From the NCBI RefSeq assembly GCF_004217045.1, contig NZ_SGXM01000002.1, positions 310,001 to 374,000 of the forward strand: a stretch of 64,000 nucleotides of DNA, in the 5' to 3' direction. Under the pieces are notes generated by a model, which was not told the origin of the DNA, made no database searches, and saw only the letters and a list, made by a program, of their open reading frames with translations. The first letter of the stretch is position 1, and each line of letters opens with the position of its first letter. Both the position numbers and the translations under genes were made by a program. Of the stretch, positions 7,248-18,069 are shown one piece after another. Source of the stretch: Cupriavidus agavae (lineage in GTDB: Bacteria > Pseudomonadota > Gammaproteobacteria > Burkholderiales > Burkholderiaceae).

Positions 7248-8887
7248 CGCCCCCCTGCCGGCGCGGCCGGCTGGCCCTGCTGCAGCGCGAACTTGCGTTG
7301 CAGCAGATCGGTCGGCGAGGTCTGGATCGCGCGCATCCACATCTCGGCATCCTGCGTCAGGCCGATCCGCATGGACTGGCCGCCCTGCTCCGGCGGCTTG
7401 GCGGCGTCGTACCTGATCTCGTCGGGCGGGATGTCGGGGGGCTCCTCCTGATCATCGGGCCGGGGCTTGTCCGCCGGCTTCTGCTGCGCCAGCAGTGCCT
7501 CCATCAGCGCCAGGTTGGCCGTGGCCGCCGGCCACTGCGGCTGGCGCCGCAGCGCCTGCCGATAGCGCGCCGCGGCCTGCTGGTACTGCCCCTGCCGCGC
7601 CAGCGCATCGCCCTGGTTGAAATCCGACTGCGGCGAATCGACCAGCGCGAAGCTCTGTACCGCCTGCGGGTACTGGCCGGCCCGGTACTGCGCGACGCCG
7701 CGCCACATGGCATCGTCGAACAGCGTCGCGGCGCGGGCGAAATCGCCCTGCTCGAACGCGCGGCGGCCCTGCTGGTCGTGCGTCAGCCACAGATCGGCAA
7801 AACGCCACGGCCGCGCCGCGCTGGCGGGCTCCTGCGCCTGCAGGTCGGGCGGCGGCATGGCCAGCGCCGCCAGCAGCAGCCCGGTGGTCCAGCGCACGGT
7901 CCAGCCCTTGCGGAACCACAGCATGGCCAGCAGCGAGATGGGCAGCACCAGCCACCAGCCTTCGTCCTGCCAGCGCGTCCGGTCGTCGGCCTGCATCTGT
8001 TCGAGGTGCGACTCGACATGGCGCTGCACCCACGCCACGTCATCGTCGCTGCCCGGCGTGAACGTTGCCACGGGCACGCCGCTATCCTCGCCGAACCGTT
8101 TCAGCGCCGCTACGTCGAGCCGGGCAAACACCCGGGCGCCGTCCTGTTCGACGAAGCTGCCTGCCGGTCCGCCGACATTGCGCAGCGGGCCGCCCTGTTC
8201 CGTGCCGATCGCCAGCACCACGGGCTGGCTGCGGCGGCTCTCGCCCTGCGCGCGGAAGGCTTTGCCCGCGGCGGGGTCCACCGCGTCGGTCAGGAACAGG
8301 ATGGTGCCCGGCACCGGCTCGCGCGCCAGGTCGGCGTCGATGGTGCGCAGCGCCTGGGCCATGTCGCGGCCCGGCGCCGGCATGATGCGGGTCTGCAGCG
8401 CGTCGACAAAGCTCTGCAGCAGGGCGGTGTCGTCGGTCAGCGGCAGCACCAGGTGCGTGGAGCCCGCGTAGGCGTAGAGTGCCGTGCGCCCGCCGTCGCG
8501 ATGCTTCAGCAGCGCCTTGATCTTGAGCTTGGCGCGTTCGAGCCGCGTGGGCGTGACGTCCGCCGCGTCCATGCTGCGCGACAGGTCCACCGCGATGGCC
8601 AGCGGGGCCTTGTCGTCGAGGAAAGGCGGCGCCTCCTGCCGCCAGCTCGGCCCGGCCAGCGCCACCGCGCCCAGGGCCAGCAGCAGCGCGGTCAGATGCA
8701 CCGGCCGCAGCGCCAGCCGGCGGCGCTCGCCGATCATCAGCGCGTCGAGCAGATGCGGCGCGATGGCTTGCCGCCAGCGCCGCCGCACGTCGCCACGGCG
8801 CTGCACCGCCCACACCAGCAGCATGGCCGGCACCAGCCCCAGCAGCCACCACGGGCGCAGGAAGTGGAAGTGCGGGAGCGCCTCCAT
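7244..8887 (-). CDS. batB: BatB/BatC fusion: membrane VWA domain plus TPR repeats
   Basis: A 547-residue protein. Two N-terminal membrane helices (WWLLGLVPAMLLVWAV, TALLLALGAVALAG) precede a VWA domain with a MIDAS metal motif DLSRSMDAADV and the later ILFLTDAVD strand. Two more membrane helices (about residues 325-375) follow. A periplasmic tail then carries TPR-like repeats (QQGRRAFEQGDFARAATLF, YRAGQYPQAVQSF, ARQGQYQQAAARYRQALRR). In Bacteroides the VWA part (BatB) and TPR part (BatC) are separate genes; here they are one. The start overlaps the BatA stop (TGATG). Confidence 0.82.
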   Translation of the reverse strand: MEALPHFHFLRPWWLLGLVPAMLLVWAVQRRGDVRRRWRQAIAPHLLDALMIGERRRLALRPVHLTALLLALGAVALAGPSWRQEAPPFLDDKAPLAIAVDLSRSMDAADVTPTRLERAKLKIKALLKHRDGGRTALYAYAGSTHLVLPLTDDTALLQSFVDALQTRIMPAPGRDMAQALRTIDADLAREPVPGTILFLTDAVDPAAGKAFRAQGESRRSQPVVLAIGTEQGGPLRNVGGPAGSFVEQDGARVFARLDVAALKRFGEDSGVPVATFTPGSDDDVAWVQRHVESHLEQMQADDRTRWQDEGWWLVLPISLLAMLWFRKGWTVRWTTGLLLAALAMPPPDLQAQEPASAARPWRFADLWLTHDQQGRRAFEQGDFARAATLFDDAMWRGVAQYRAGQYPQAVQSFALVDSPQSDFNQGDALARQGQYQQAAARYRQALRRQPQWPAATANLALMEALLAQQKPADKPRPDDQEEPPDIPPDEIRYDAAKPPEQGGQSMRIGLTQDAEMWMRAIQTSPTDLLQRKFALQQGQPAAPAGGR

Positions 8888-9930
8888 CACGGCCCTTCCC
8901 CTGCCGCGCCCGCCGCGCCCGCCGCACCGCCCTGCCCCGGCACGCGGCGCGGCGCCGCCGTCCAGGCCGAATAGCCGAACATCAGCGCCTGGTACAGCAG
9001 CACCAGCGCCAGCGCCGCGCCCAGCGGCCACATGAACAGTTCGCGGCGCGGCCGCCACGACAGCGTCGTCTGGTTGTGCGGCGTGATGCGGTCGAGCGTG
9101 GCGTAGATGGTCGCCAGCCCCGCCTGGTCGGCGCCGAAGAAATAGCGCCCGCCCGTCTGCGCGGCCAGCCGCTGGAGCCCGCCGAGGTCGACCTTCTCCT
9201 CGCCGGTGGCGTCAGGGTTGCCGATGCCGATGGTGTGCACCACCACCTTGCGCGCGCGGGCGATCTCTCCGGCGCGCTCGGGCGGCATCCGGCTGGCGGT
9301 GTCGTTGCCATCGGTCAGCACGATCAGCACCTTCTCGGGCGCCTGGCTGTGTTCGAACATCTTGATCCCGAGCCCGATGGCATCGCCCAGCGCCGTGCTC
9401 GGCCCGGCCATCCCCGGCAGCAGGTCGCCGATCAGCGTCTGCACGAGCCGGTGATCCATCGTGAATGGCGCCAGCGGATACGGCGCATCGCCAAACACGA
9501 TCAGGCCGAGGCGGTCGCCAGGGCGCCGCGCCACGAAGCCGCTCACCACCTGCCGCACCGCCGCCACGCGCGGAATCAGCGCACCGGACGGGTCGCGGAA
9601 ATCGCGGGTATCCATCGACTGGGACAGGTCCAGCGCAATCAGCAGGTCGCGCGCCGGCTGCACCTTCTCGATCGGGGCTTCAAGGAACTGGGGCCGCGCC
9701 AGTGCCGAGACCACCAGCGCCCAGGCCAGCGGCGCCAGCACCCACTGCAGGCGATTGCGGCGCGGCACCACGGCGCCGCTGGCTGGCGTCAGGCCGGCGG
9801 CGCTGGCTACCTCGCCGAAGAACGGCAGGCGCACGGACGGGCTTTCCTCGCGGTATGGCGGCAGCCACCACCACAGCAGCAGCGGCAACGGCAACAGCGC
9901 GAACAGCCACGGATAGTCAAACTGGAGCAT
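8887..9930 (-). CDS. batA: BatA-like membrane VWA protein
   Basis: A 347-residue protein with the family's arrangement: an N-terminal membrane helix (YPWLFALLPLPLLLWWWLP), a second helix near residues 60-78, and a VWA domain with a complete MIDAS (DLSQSMDTRDF; TALGDAIGLG; VLTDGNDTAS). A C-terminal membrane helix (WPLGAALALVLLYQALMF) follows. VWA proteins of this class bind a divalent metal and partner proteins and work with a MoxR ATPase as a membrane-associated chaperone. I start it at ATG 9930, where MLQFDYPWLF begins; it overlaps the DUF4381 gene by 14 bases. Confidence 0.85.
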   Translation of the reverse strand: MLQFDYPWLFALLPLPLLLWWWLPPYREESPSVRLPFFGEVASAAGLTPASGAVVPRRNRLQWVLAPLAWALVVSALARPQFLEAPIEKVQPARDLLIALDLSQSMDTRDFRDPSGALIPRVAAVRQVVSGFVARRPGDRLGLIVFGDAPYPLAPFTMDHRLVQTLIGDLLPGMAGPSTALGDAIGLGIKMFEHSQAPEKVLIVLTDGNDTASRMPPERAGEIARARKVVVHTIGIGNPDATGEEKVDLGGLQRLAAQTGGRYFFGADQAGLATIYATLDRITPHNQTTLSWRPRRELFMWPLGAALALVLLYQALMFGYSAWTAAPRRVPGQGGAAGAAGAAGEGP

Positions 9931-10456
9931 GGTGTTCGGCGATCCAGCGGCGGCACGCGGCGGCCACGGCCTGCACCTGCGCGGCGGGCCATTGGGCCAG
10001 CGCCGCGTCGTCGCGGTACTCGGCGTCGTGCACCAGTGTGGAGAGCAGCGGCACCGCGTCCCGTGCCCGCCCCGCGTGCGCCTGCAGGAATGCCGCCCAG
10101 CCCGCGCCGGACAGGCTGGCCACCTCGGCGCGCGGCCAGGCGGCCAGGGCGGTACGCTTGAGCAGCACGGCCATGTCCCGCAGCGCGGCGGCCTGCCGCG
10201 CGGGATCGGCCTGCATCGCCACGCCGGCCAGCGCCGCCAGCGCTTCGCGCCGGTAGCGGTTGGCGCGATAGCGCCGCCAGGCCCGCCAGCCAGCCCACGC
10301 CAGCGCGAGCAGCAGCACGCCTGCCAGGATTGGCCAGCCGATGGTCTGCGGCGCCCAGGACGGCGGCGGCGGCGTGACGATATCGGCCAGCTTCGCCAGC
10401 GAGACCACGCCAGCGCCATCGGCCGCCCCGGGTGCGGTGCTCTGCGTCAGGCTCAT
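9917..10456 (-). CDS. DUF4381 domain membrane protein
   Basis: A 179-residue protein with one membrane helix (WPILAGVLLLALAWAGWRAW, about residues 41-60). A basic RRYRANRYRREAL stretch and a helical cytoplasmic domain (ALRDMAVLLKRTALAAWPRAEVASLSG) follow. That is the DUF4381 pattern found between DUF58 and VWA genes in proteobacterial MoxR operons. Its biochemical role is unknown, but its fixed position suggests it is a structural part of the MoxR/VWA complex. The start ATGA overlaps the DUF58 stop. Confidence 0.8.
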   Translation of the reverse strand: MSLTQSTAPGAADGAGVVSLAKLADIVTPPPPSWAPQTIGWPILAGVLLLALAWAGWRAWRRYRANRYRREALAALAGVAMQADPARQAAALRDMAVLLKRTALAAWPRAEVASLSGAGWAAFLQAHAGRARDAVPLLSTLVHDAEYRDDAALAQWPAAQVQAVAAACRRWIAEHHAPV

Positions 10457-11484
10457 CGCGCCGCTCCCGGGCGCTGGCGTACCGGCGCCTGCTGCAGCGG
10501 CCGTCCCAGCAGACGGCGCAGCTGCAGCGCCGTCTGCTCGGCCGCCGAGAGCGGCAGCAGCGGCACGCCGATGGCGTGGTGCCAATCCAGCAAGGCCCGC
10601 GCATGGGCATCGACGAACTCGCCGATGCCGCGCCGCGTGGCGGCATGGCCGAAGCCCAGCTCCACCTGCAACTCGCCGTCGCTGACCACCAACTGGCCCG
10701 ATTCCGGCAGTTCGCTGAGGAATGGATCATGAACGAGGATCGTCAGCAGGTCGTTGCGCCCCGCCATCCCCAGCATCAGGTCGCGCGTGCGCGTGTCGTG
10801 GCCGTCGAAATCGCTGATGACGATGACCAGCCAGTCGTGGCCAGCCATGCGCGCGGCGCGCTCCAGCGCCGCGTCGAGCTGTGCCGCGGAACGCCGCGCC
10901 GGCGAATCGGCGCGCAACGCCTGGCTGAACCGCGCAATGCCGCCGAGCAGATGCTGGACCGACTCGCGGCTGTGGCGCGGCGCGAAGACCTCGGCGTCCT
11001 GGTCGCCAAAGACGATGCCGCCAACGCGGTCGCCCTCGGCCAGCACGCGCCAGGCGGCCAGCGCGGCGGCCTCGGCGGCGCTGACCGATTTCATCGCGCG
11101 GCGGCTGCCGAAGAACATGTTGATGCGCTGGTCCACCACGATCAGCACCGGGCGGTCCTTCTCCTCGGTGTAGACACGCACGTGCGGCTGGCCGGTGCGC
11201 GCCGTCACGCGCCAGTCCATGCTGCGGATGTCGTCGCCGGGCAGGTACAGGCGCAGTTCCTCGAAGGTCAGGCCGCGCCCGCGCACCTTGGACGCATGCC
11301 GGCCGGCCAGCACGCTGTGCCCCGGCTGGCGCGGCCGGAAGTGGAAATCGCGCGCCGCCACTTCCAGCGCGGCCAGCGCCGCCACGTCGACACTGACGCC
11401 GGGCACGGCGCCGGAGGCATGGGTCTGCGCGGCGGTCGGCGCGGCACGGGCGATGGCGCGGAAGGGCAGGCGCATCGGCGGCAT
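10453..11484 (-). CDS. DUF58 domain protein (MoxR-associated)
   Basis: A 343-residue cytosolic protein with the conserved DUF58 core: GLTFEELRLYLPGDDIRSMDWR, then HVRVYTEEKDRPVLIVVD. A VWA-like fold follows (VIVISDFDGHDTRTRD). DUF58 proteins are encoded beside MoxR almost everywhere and are thought to link the ATPase to the membrane VWA proteins. A GGGAGA ribosome site supports the ATG at 11484. The gene is separated from moxR by 19 bases. Confidence 0.85.
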   Translation of the reverse strand: MPPMRLPFRAIARAAPTAAQTHASGAVPGVSVDVAALAALEVAARDFHFRPRQPGHSVLAGRHASKVRGRGLTFEELRLYLPGDDIRSMDWRVTARTGQPHVRVYTEEKDRPVLIVVDQRINMFFGSRRAMKSVSAAEAAALAAWRVLAEGDRVGGIVFGDQDAEVFAPRHSRESVQHLLGGIARFSQALRADSPARRSAAQLDAALERAARMAGHDWLVIVISDFDGHDTRTRDLMLGMAGRNDLLTILVHDPFLSELPESGQLVVSDGELQVELGFGHAATRRGIGEFVDAHARALLDWHHAIGVPLLPLSAAEQTALQLRRLLGRPLQQAPVRQRPGAAR

Positions 11485-11503
11485 CGGTGTCTCCCGGCCC
11501 GCT

Positions 11504-12474
<971 letters not shown>

Positions 12475-12478
<4 letters not shown>

Positions 12479-15039
12479 GGGGCGGCTCCGGCCGGGGCCC
12501 GCCGCTCGGCACGCGCGGCCCGGCCGCCGACGAACCACGCGTAGTAGGGATTGTCCGGGTCGGCGCGCACGGCCTGCCGGATGTGGCTGGCCCAGGCGTC
12601 GCGGTCACCACGGTAGGCATCGAGTCCGGCGCGATAGAACGTATGCAGCACGCTGCGCTCGTGCCGCAGCTCGCGCCAGGCATCATCGTCGGCGCCGGCC
12701 AGCGGCGGGTCGCCCTGCAAGGCCAGCAGCTTCGAAAGCGTTTCGGGGAACGCGTCGCGCCGTACCCAGCCGGCGTACTCGATGCGCGGGCGGTCGTCGG
12801 TCACGGCCGGCGCGTCGGCGGCGTACCATTCGAGCCCGGCGCGGTCGGTGACCCACGTGGCCAGCAGCGCGGCCGGCGAGCGCACCCCCACGGCCTGCAG
12901 CGCAGACGCCACCGAGGGCTGGGCAAAGCGGGAGCGAATGCGATCGAGGTCCAGTTCGAGCGGGGAAAGGGAGCCAACCAGCATCATCTCGTGCAGCTCC
13001 GTGGTCCACAGCGTGGCGTGCGGAAAGACGTCGAGGAAGCTGCGCACCAGCATGCGGGTGTCCTCGTCGTTCTGCGTCGGCAGTGGCAGCCATTGCGCGA
13101 CTATTCCGCCCTGCTGCAGCCGCGCGGCCGCCAGCCGGTAGAAATCGGTCGAATACAGGTTCACCACGCCCGCCGCCGATGGGGGCGGCGGCTCCAGCGT
13201 GATCAGGTCGTAGCGCTGCGTGCTCTGCAGCAGTTCGCGGCGGCCGTCGCGCAGGCGGATCTCCATGCGGGGATCGCTGGCGACGCCGAAGTTGCCCTGG
13301 AACCCGGCGGCGGCGCGGGCCACCGGCGGCAGCAGTTCGGCCACCACGCGCTGCTCCAGCCCCGGCCAGGCCAGCGTGGCGCCCGCCGTGATGCCGGTAC
13401 CGAGGCCGATCACCAGCGTGGACCTGGGCGTGCCGTTGTGGAGGATCAGCGGCAGCAGCGCCTGCAGCCGCATGTAGCGCAGCGAGGTCATGGCGTCGCC
13501 GGAGTTCGACACGCCCTGGATGTAAAGGCGCCGGAAGCGGTTGCTCGACGACGCCTGCTCCACCACCGCCACCGTCGCACCGCGCCCTTCCTCGTAGAAC
13601 ACCAGCTCGCCACCCCTGGCGCGCGCCAGCAGCGAGGCGAGCCGGTCCACCGGCGCCAGCGCGGCGGCGACCACGGCCAGCACGCCGATCATCGGCACCG
13701 TCCAGCGCAGCGCCGGGCGCACGTCCCGGCCCAGTGCCACGGCGGCAAGGCCGACCACCGCCGCCGATACCGCCAGCAGCGACAGCGTCCTGACCAGTCC
13801 AAGTTGCGGCACCAGCACGAAGCCGGCCAGCACCGAGCCCGCGATGCCGCCCAGCGTATTGAGCGCCATGACCATGCCCACCCCGGCCCCGACGCGCCGG
13901 CCGTCCACGCTCACGCGCAGCACGAACGGAAAGGCCGCGCCGAGCAACAGCGTCGGCACGAACACCACCGACAGCGCGGCCAGCGCAAAGCTCGCGCAGG
14001 CGGCCAGCAGCGGGCTGGCCGTCATACCCTGCACCCAGACGGACACGCTTGCCTGCGCGCGCAGCAGCCACTCGCCGAGCAGCACGAATTCCAGCAGCGC
14101 CACCAGGCCGGCGCCGGCCACCAGCAGGCCGAAGACGCCCCACGGATCGCGCGCCCGCGCGGCGTGGCGCGCCGCCAGCGCGCTGCCGAGGGCGAGGCCG
14201 GCCAGATAGGTCGCCAACACCACGGTGAACGCAAACGTGCGCGTGCTGAGGAACTGCACGATGGCCTGCGACCAGACCACCTCGTAGCCCAGTGCAACGC
14301 CGCCCGCCGCCGCGTACAAACCCAGGGCCAGACGGCCGTTGGCGCGCACCTCGCCAGCCGGTTTGCCCGCCACGGCACCGGCCGGCGCCGCCAGTGGCTG
14401 CGCCCGCCCCGCCAGCCACCACGCCACCAGCGCCGCCGCGCCGTTGAGCACGCCGGCCGCCACGGCGCTGCCGAGGATGCCGAGCCAGGGCACCAGCACG
14501 AAGCCCGCCAGCAGCGTACCGGCGATCGCCCCGGCGGTATTGGCCGCGTAGAGCCGCCCGCCCTGCGCGCTGACACCCTCGTCGTCGTCCCGGCGCATCG
14601 CGCGCATCAGCACGGGCAGCGTCCCGCCCATCGCCGCGGCGGGCACGATGACCAGCACGAACAGCACGGCCCAGGCCAGCCAGCCCGTGCGCTGCTCCAG
14701 CCAGGCGAACGGCATGGCCGCATGCGCCAGCGCCACGGTGGCGCCGACGCCGAGCACCAGCACGGCCACTTCGAGCCATGCGTAGAGCCGCAGCGGCTGG
14801 CCGTGGCGGTCGGCCACGCGGCCCAGCAGCCAGCCGCCCAGCGCCAGCCCGGCGAAGAACGCGCTGACGGCCGTGGTGACCGCATGCACGTCGACCCCGA
14901 CCACCAGCGACAACTGGCGGATCCACACCACCTGGTAGGTCAGTCCGGCCGCACCCGACGCGAACAGCAGGACGGCGGCCCAGCGCCATGCCGGGTCGGC
15001 TGTCCTGTCCCGCTGCGCCACCATGGGAAGTGACGCCAT
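12475..15039 (-). CDS. Polytopic membrane protein fused to a spermidine synthase-like domain
   Basis: An 854-residue protein. The first ~480 residues form about 14 membrane helices in an MFS-like arrangement. The second part is a Rossmann methyltransferase-type domain like spermidine synthase: LVIGLGTGITAGATL (SAM loop), VAELLPP (acidic residue at the end of strand 2), RDGRREL, and LITLEPPPPSAAGVVNLYSTDFY. At the spot where true aminopropyltransferases have the catalytic aspartate there is LEPPPPS, so polyamine synthesis is doubtful. A short C-terminal helical tail follows. The start ATG overlaps the sulfatase stop. Such fusions are widespread but uncharacterised. Confidence 0.75.
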
Positions 15040-16799
15040 CACTTCTTCTTCATCGCTTCTTCGATCTTGCGGTCAACGTCCTCGCGCACCTGGTCGATGC
15101 TGAAGCTGGCCGGACGCTGGCTCGGCGGATAGTTGATGAAGGTCTGCAGGAATGCCGCCGCCTTCATGGTCGCCACCTCCGTCAGATAGACGTTCTTGGC
15201 CAGCCAGTCGTTGTACTGGTCGGAGACGATGTCCGCGCGCTCGTACGGGTCCATGCGCAGGTTGAAGATCTTGGGCACCCGCAGGCACTTGAACGGGTCC
15301 TGCCAGACCTGGAAGCCGCCCGGCGTGGTCTGCTCGCAGAACACGGCCTTCCAGTTGTCGAAGCGCATCGCCACCAGCACCCCATCGTCGTTGAAGTAGT
15401 AGAACTCGTTGCGCGCGCCCTTGTTGGTCTGGCCGGTCAGGTAGGGCAGCTGGTTGTAGCCGTCCAGGTGGACCTTGGCGTTCTTGCTGCCAATCGAGGC
15501 GCCCTTGAACAGGCGGTCCTTGATGTCGCCGTCGCCCACGGCCGCCAGCAGCGTCGGGAACCAGTCCAGCCCCGAGAACATCTCGTTGCTGACCGTGCCC
15601 GGCTTGACCTTGCCGGGCCAGCGGATCATGGCCGGCACGCGGAACGCGCCCTCCCAGTTGGTGTCCTTTTCGCTGCGGAACGGCGTGGTGGCCGCATCGG
15701 GCCAGGACCACTGGTTCGGCCCGTTGTCGGTGGTGTAGATGACGATGGTGTTGTCTGCCACCTTCAGGTCGTCGAGCGTCTTGAGCAGCTTGCCTACGTC
15801 GCCGTCGTGCTCGACCATGCCGTCGGCGTACTCGTTGCCCGGCATGCCGCTCTGGCCCCGCATCGACTCCCGCACGTGGGTGTAGGCATGCATGCGCGTG
15901 GTGTTCATCCAGACGAAGAAGGGCTTGTCGGCCTGCACCTGCTTCGTGATGAACTTCTGCGCGGCGTCGGTCGTCTCGTCGTCGATGGTCTCCATGCGCT
16001 TGGTGGTCAGCGGCCCGGTGTCCTCGATCTTGCCGTCGGCCGTGGAGTGCAGCACACCGCGCGGCGAGAAGTTCTTCACGAACGGGTCGTTCTTGTCTTG
16101 CGGCCAGTACGGGCGCTGCGGCTCCTCCTCGGCGTTCAGGTGGTACAGGTTGCCGTAGAACTCGTCGAAGCCGTGCCTGGTCGGCAGGTACTCGTCGCGG
16201 TCGCCCAGGTGGTTCTTGCCGAACTGGCCGGTGGCGTAGCCCAGCGGCTTGAGCGCCTCGGCAATGGTGATGTCGCGCGCCTGCAGGCCCACGGTGGCAC
16301 CGGGCACGCCCACCTTGGAGAGCCCGGTGCGCAGCGGCGACTGGCCGGTGATGAAGGTCGAGCGGCCGGCCGTGCAGCTGTTCTCGGCGTAGTAGTCGGT
16401 AAACATCATCCCTTCGCGGGCGATCCGGTCGATGTTCGGCGTGCGGTAGCCCAGCACGCCCATGCTGTACGCGCTGATATTGGTCTGGCCGATGTCGTCG
16501 CCGAAGATCACCAGGATGTTGGGCTTCTTGCCCGAGGTGTTGACGGCCGCAGGCGCGGAGGCGGCGTCGGGCGCCACCGGGATGTTGGACTGCGCCGGCG
16601 GCTGGGCCGGCGCGGTGTTCACGGGCGCGGCGGGCGCGCCTGCCGTGGGCGCGGGCGCCGGCTGCTGGGCGGCCGGCGCCGGCTTGGCCGGATCGTCGGC
16701 CTTCTTGCAGCCCGCCAGCGCCGCCATGGCGATCGCGACGGCAGCCATGGCAAAACGCGCATCGCGCCTTGCCGGGATCGAGACTTTCATTCGTTGCAT
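15039..16799 (-). CDS. Lipoprotein sulfatase (arylsulfatase family, Cys-type)
   Basis: A 586-residue alkaline-phosphatase-fold sulfatase. The signal ends in a lipobox (ALAGC, Cys31), so the mature enzyme should be a periplasmic or outer-membrane lipoprotein. A Pro/Ala-rich linker of about 55 residues follows. The metal-binding DD is in ILVIFGDDIG (101-102). The active-site motif is NSCTAGRSTF, with Cys142 the residue to be converted to formylglycine; it is C-x-A-x-R rather than the commoner C-x-P-x-R. Later come GKNHLGD, HAYTHV and YTTDNGPN. GGGAG precedes the ATG at 16799. It sits 25 bases after an FGE gene, its expected maturase. The substrate is unknown. Confidence 0.85.
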   Translation of the reverse strand: MQRMKVSIPARRDARFAMAAVAIAMAALAGCKKADDPAKPAPAAQQPAPAPTAGAPAAPVNTAPAQPPAQSNIPVAPDAASAPAAVNTSGKKPNILVIFGDDIGQTNISAYSMGVLGYRTPNIDRIAREGMMFTDYYAENSCTAGRSTFITGQSPLRTGLSKVGVPGATVGLQARDITIAEALKPLGYATGQFGKNHLGDRDEYLPTRHGFDEFYGNLYHLNAEEEPQRPYWPQDKNDPFVKNFSPRGVLHSTADGKIEDTGPLTTKRMETIDDETTDAAQKFITKQVQADKPFFVWMNTTRMHAYTHVRESMRGQSGMPGNEYADGMVEHDGDVGKLLKTLDDLKVADNTIVIYTTDNGPNQWSWPDAATTPFRSEKDTNWEGAFRVPAMIRWPGKVKPGTVSNEMFSGLDWFPTLLAAVGDGDIKDRLFKGASIGSKNAKVHLDGYNQLPYLTGQTNKGARNEFYYFNDDGVLVAMRFDNWKAVFCEQTTPGGFQVWQDPFKCLRVPKIFNLRMDPYERADIVSDQYNDWLAKNVYLTEVATMKAAAFLQTFINYPPSQRPASFSIDQVREDVDRKIEEAMKKK

Positions 16800-16824
16800 T
16801 GCTGCTCCCGGTAGTTGCACTGCC

Positions 16825-18069
16825 TCAACCTGCGTCCGGCACGCCTGGCGCGCCCGTCTTCCGTGTTGCCTGCTGACGCTTCTGCGCCCAGCTTCCTTCG
16901 TCCATGACCAGCCGGAAGCCAAGGTGCGACATGCTGTTGTACGGGTCCGTCCCGCGCCGCGCGCTGGGCCGGTAGCTCAGGCAGTAGTCCTCGTTGCAGA
17001 GGAACGAGCCGCCCCGCGTGACCCGCTTGGGCGCATCGAGCGGCACGCCGGGCTCGGATGGGTCCCATGAAGCCAACGGCCCGGCCGGGTTCTCGATCAG
17101 CCGCGCGCTGGCGGCCTCGCGCCGGAACTGGTCGGCCCGGTACCAGTCGGCCACCCACTGCCACGCGTTGCCCGTCATGTCGGACAGGCCATAGCCATTG
17201 GGCGGAAAGGTGCCCACCGGACTGGTGCCAAGCGCGCCGCCGGCCTTGGGGCTGACCACGGGGAATGGCTGGCGCTGCTGGCCCTGCCAGACATTGGCCA
17301 TCTGCCTGCCTTCGGGAGTGAACTGTTCGCCCCATGCGTAGGTGGCCTGTTCGAGCCCGCCACGCGCGGCAAACTCCCACTCCGCCTCGGTGGGAAGCCG
17401 TTTGCCGGCCCACCGGGCATACGCCTGGGCATCCTCGTACGAAACCTGCACGACCGGGTGGTTGTCCTTGCCATCGATGGAGCTGCCGGGGCCGTTCGGG
17501 TGGCGCCAGTCGGCGCCGGGCACGTAGCGCCACCAGCGCGAGTAGTCCTGCAGCGGCACCGGCCCCGGCGTGCCCACGAACACCATGCCGCCCGCCACCA
17601 TCGCGCTGTCGGGCGGGCGCGGCGTGCCGGGTGGCAACTGGACACGGAGGGTTTCCCAGGCGGGTGCCCGCTCGGCGGTAGAGATATAGCCGGTGGCTTC
17701 CACGAACTTGCGGAATTCGGCATTGGTGACGTGGTGCTGGTCCATCCAGAAGGCGTGGACCCGTACCTTGTGCGCGGGCTTCTCGTTGGGCTGGGCCTGC
17801 TTGCTGTCGCTGCCCATCAGGAATTCGCCGCCCGGCACGCGCACCATGCCGGCCGGACCGGACATCCCATCGCCCACGACGACGGCCGGCACGGCGGGCG
17901 CGCGGCCCGACGCGTACCACCAGAAGGCGCCGGCACCCAACGCCATGCAGGCGCAGAGCGTGGCCGCGAGCAGCGCCTTCTGGCTGCGCATCCGCCCGCC
18001 CATGCGCCCTGCCATGCCCGGGCGCCGGTGGTCCGCCGCCGCATCGATGCCGCTACCGCTTCCGCCCAT
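16825..18069 (-). CDS. Formylglycine-generating enzyme (SUMF1 family), membrane-anchored
   Basis: A 414-residue SUMF1/FGE-fold protein. An N-terminal hydrophobic helix (about residues 30-52, ALLAATLCACMALGAGAFWW) would anchor or export it. The catalytic domain runs from MVRVPGGEFLMGSD to GFRLVMDE and includes RLPTEAEWEFAARGG and MTGNAWQWVADWY. GGSFLCNEDYC contains the C-x4-C pair (Cys358/Cys363) that aligns with the two copper/redox cysteines of true FGEs. That makes it a genuine maturase rather than an EgtB/PvdO relative. AGAGGG precedes the ATG at 18069. It heads the operon and should activate the adjacent sulfatase. Confidence 0.82.
   Translation of the reverse strand: MGGSGSGIDAAADHRRPGMAGRMGGRMRSQKALLAATLCACMALGAGAFWWYASGRAPAVPAVVVGDGMSGPAGMVRVPGGEFLMGSDSKQAQPNEKPAHKVRVHAFWMDQHHVTNAEFRKFVEATGYISTAERAPAWETLRVQLPPGTPRPPDSAMVAGGMVFVGTPGPVPLQDYSRWWRYVPGADWRHPNGPGSSIDGKDNHPVVQVSYEDAQAYARWAGKRLPTEAEWEFAARGGLEQATYAWGEQFTPEGRQMANVWQGQQRQPFPVVSPKAGGALGTSPVGTFPPNGYGLSDMTGNAWQWVADWYRADQFRREAASARLIENPAGPLASWDPSEPGVPLDAPKRVTRGGSFLCNEDYCLSYRPSARRGTDPYNSMSHLGFRLVMDEGSWAQKRQQATRKTGAPGVPDAG

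Noticed and set aside
12583-15033. An 816-codon plus-strand frame opposite the membrane/spermidine-synthase-like gene
   Set aside because: Its product is His/Gln/Arg/Gly-rich with no recognisable fold, typical of the complement of hydrophobic GC-rich genes; the minus frame is coherent and coupled to its neighbours.
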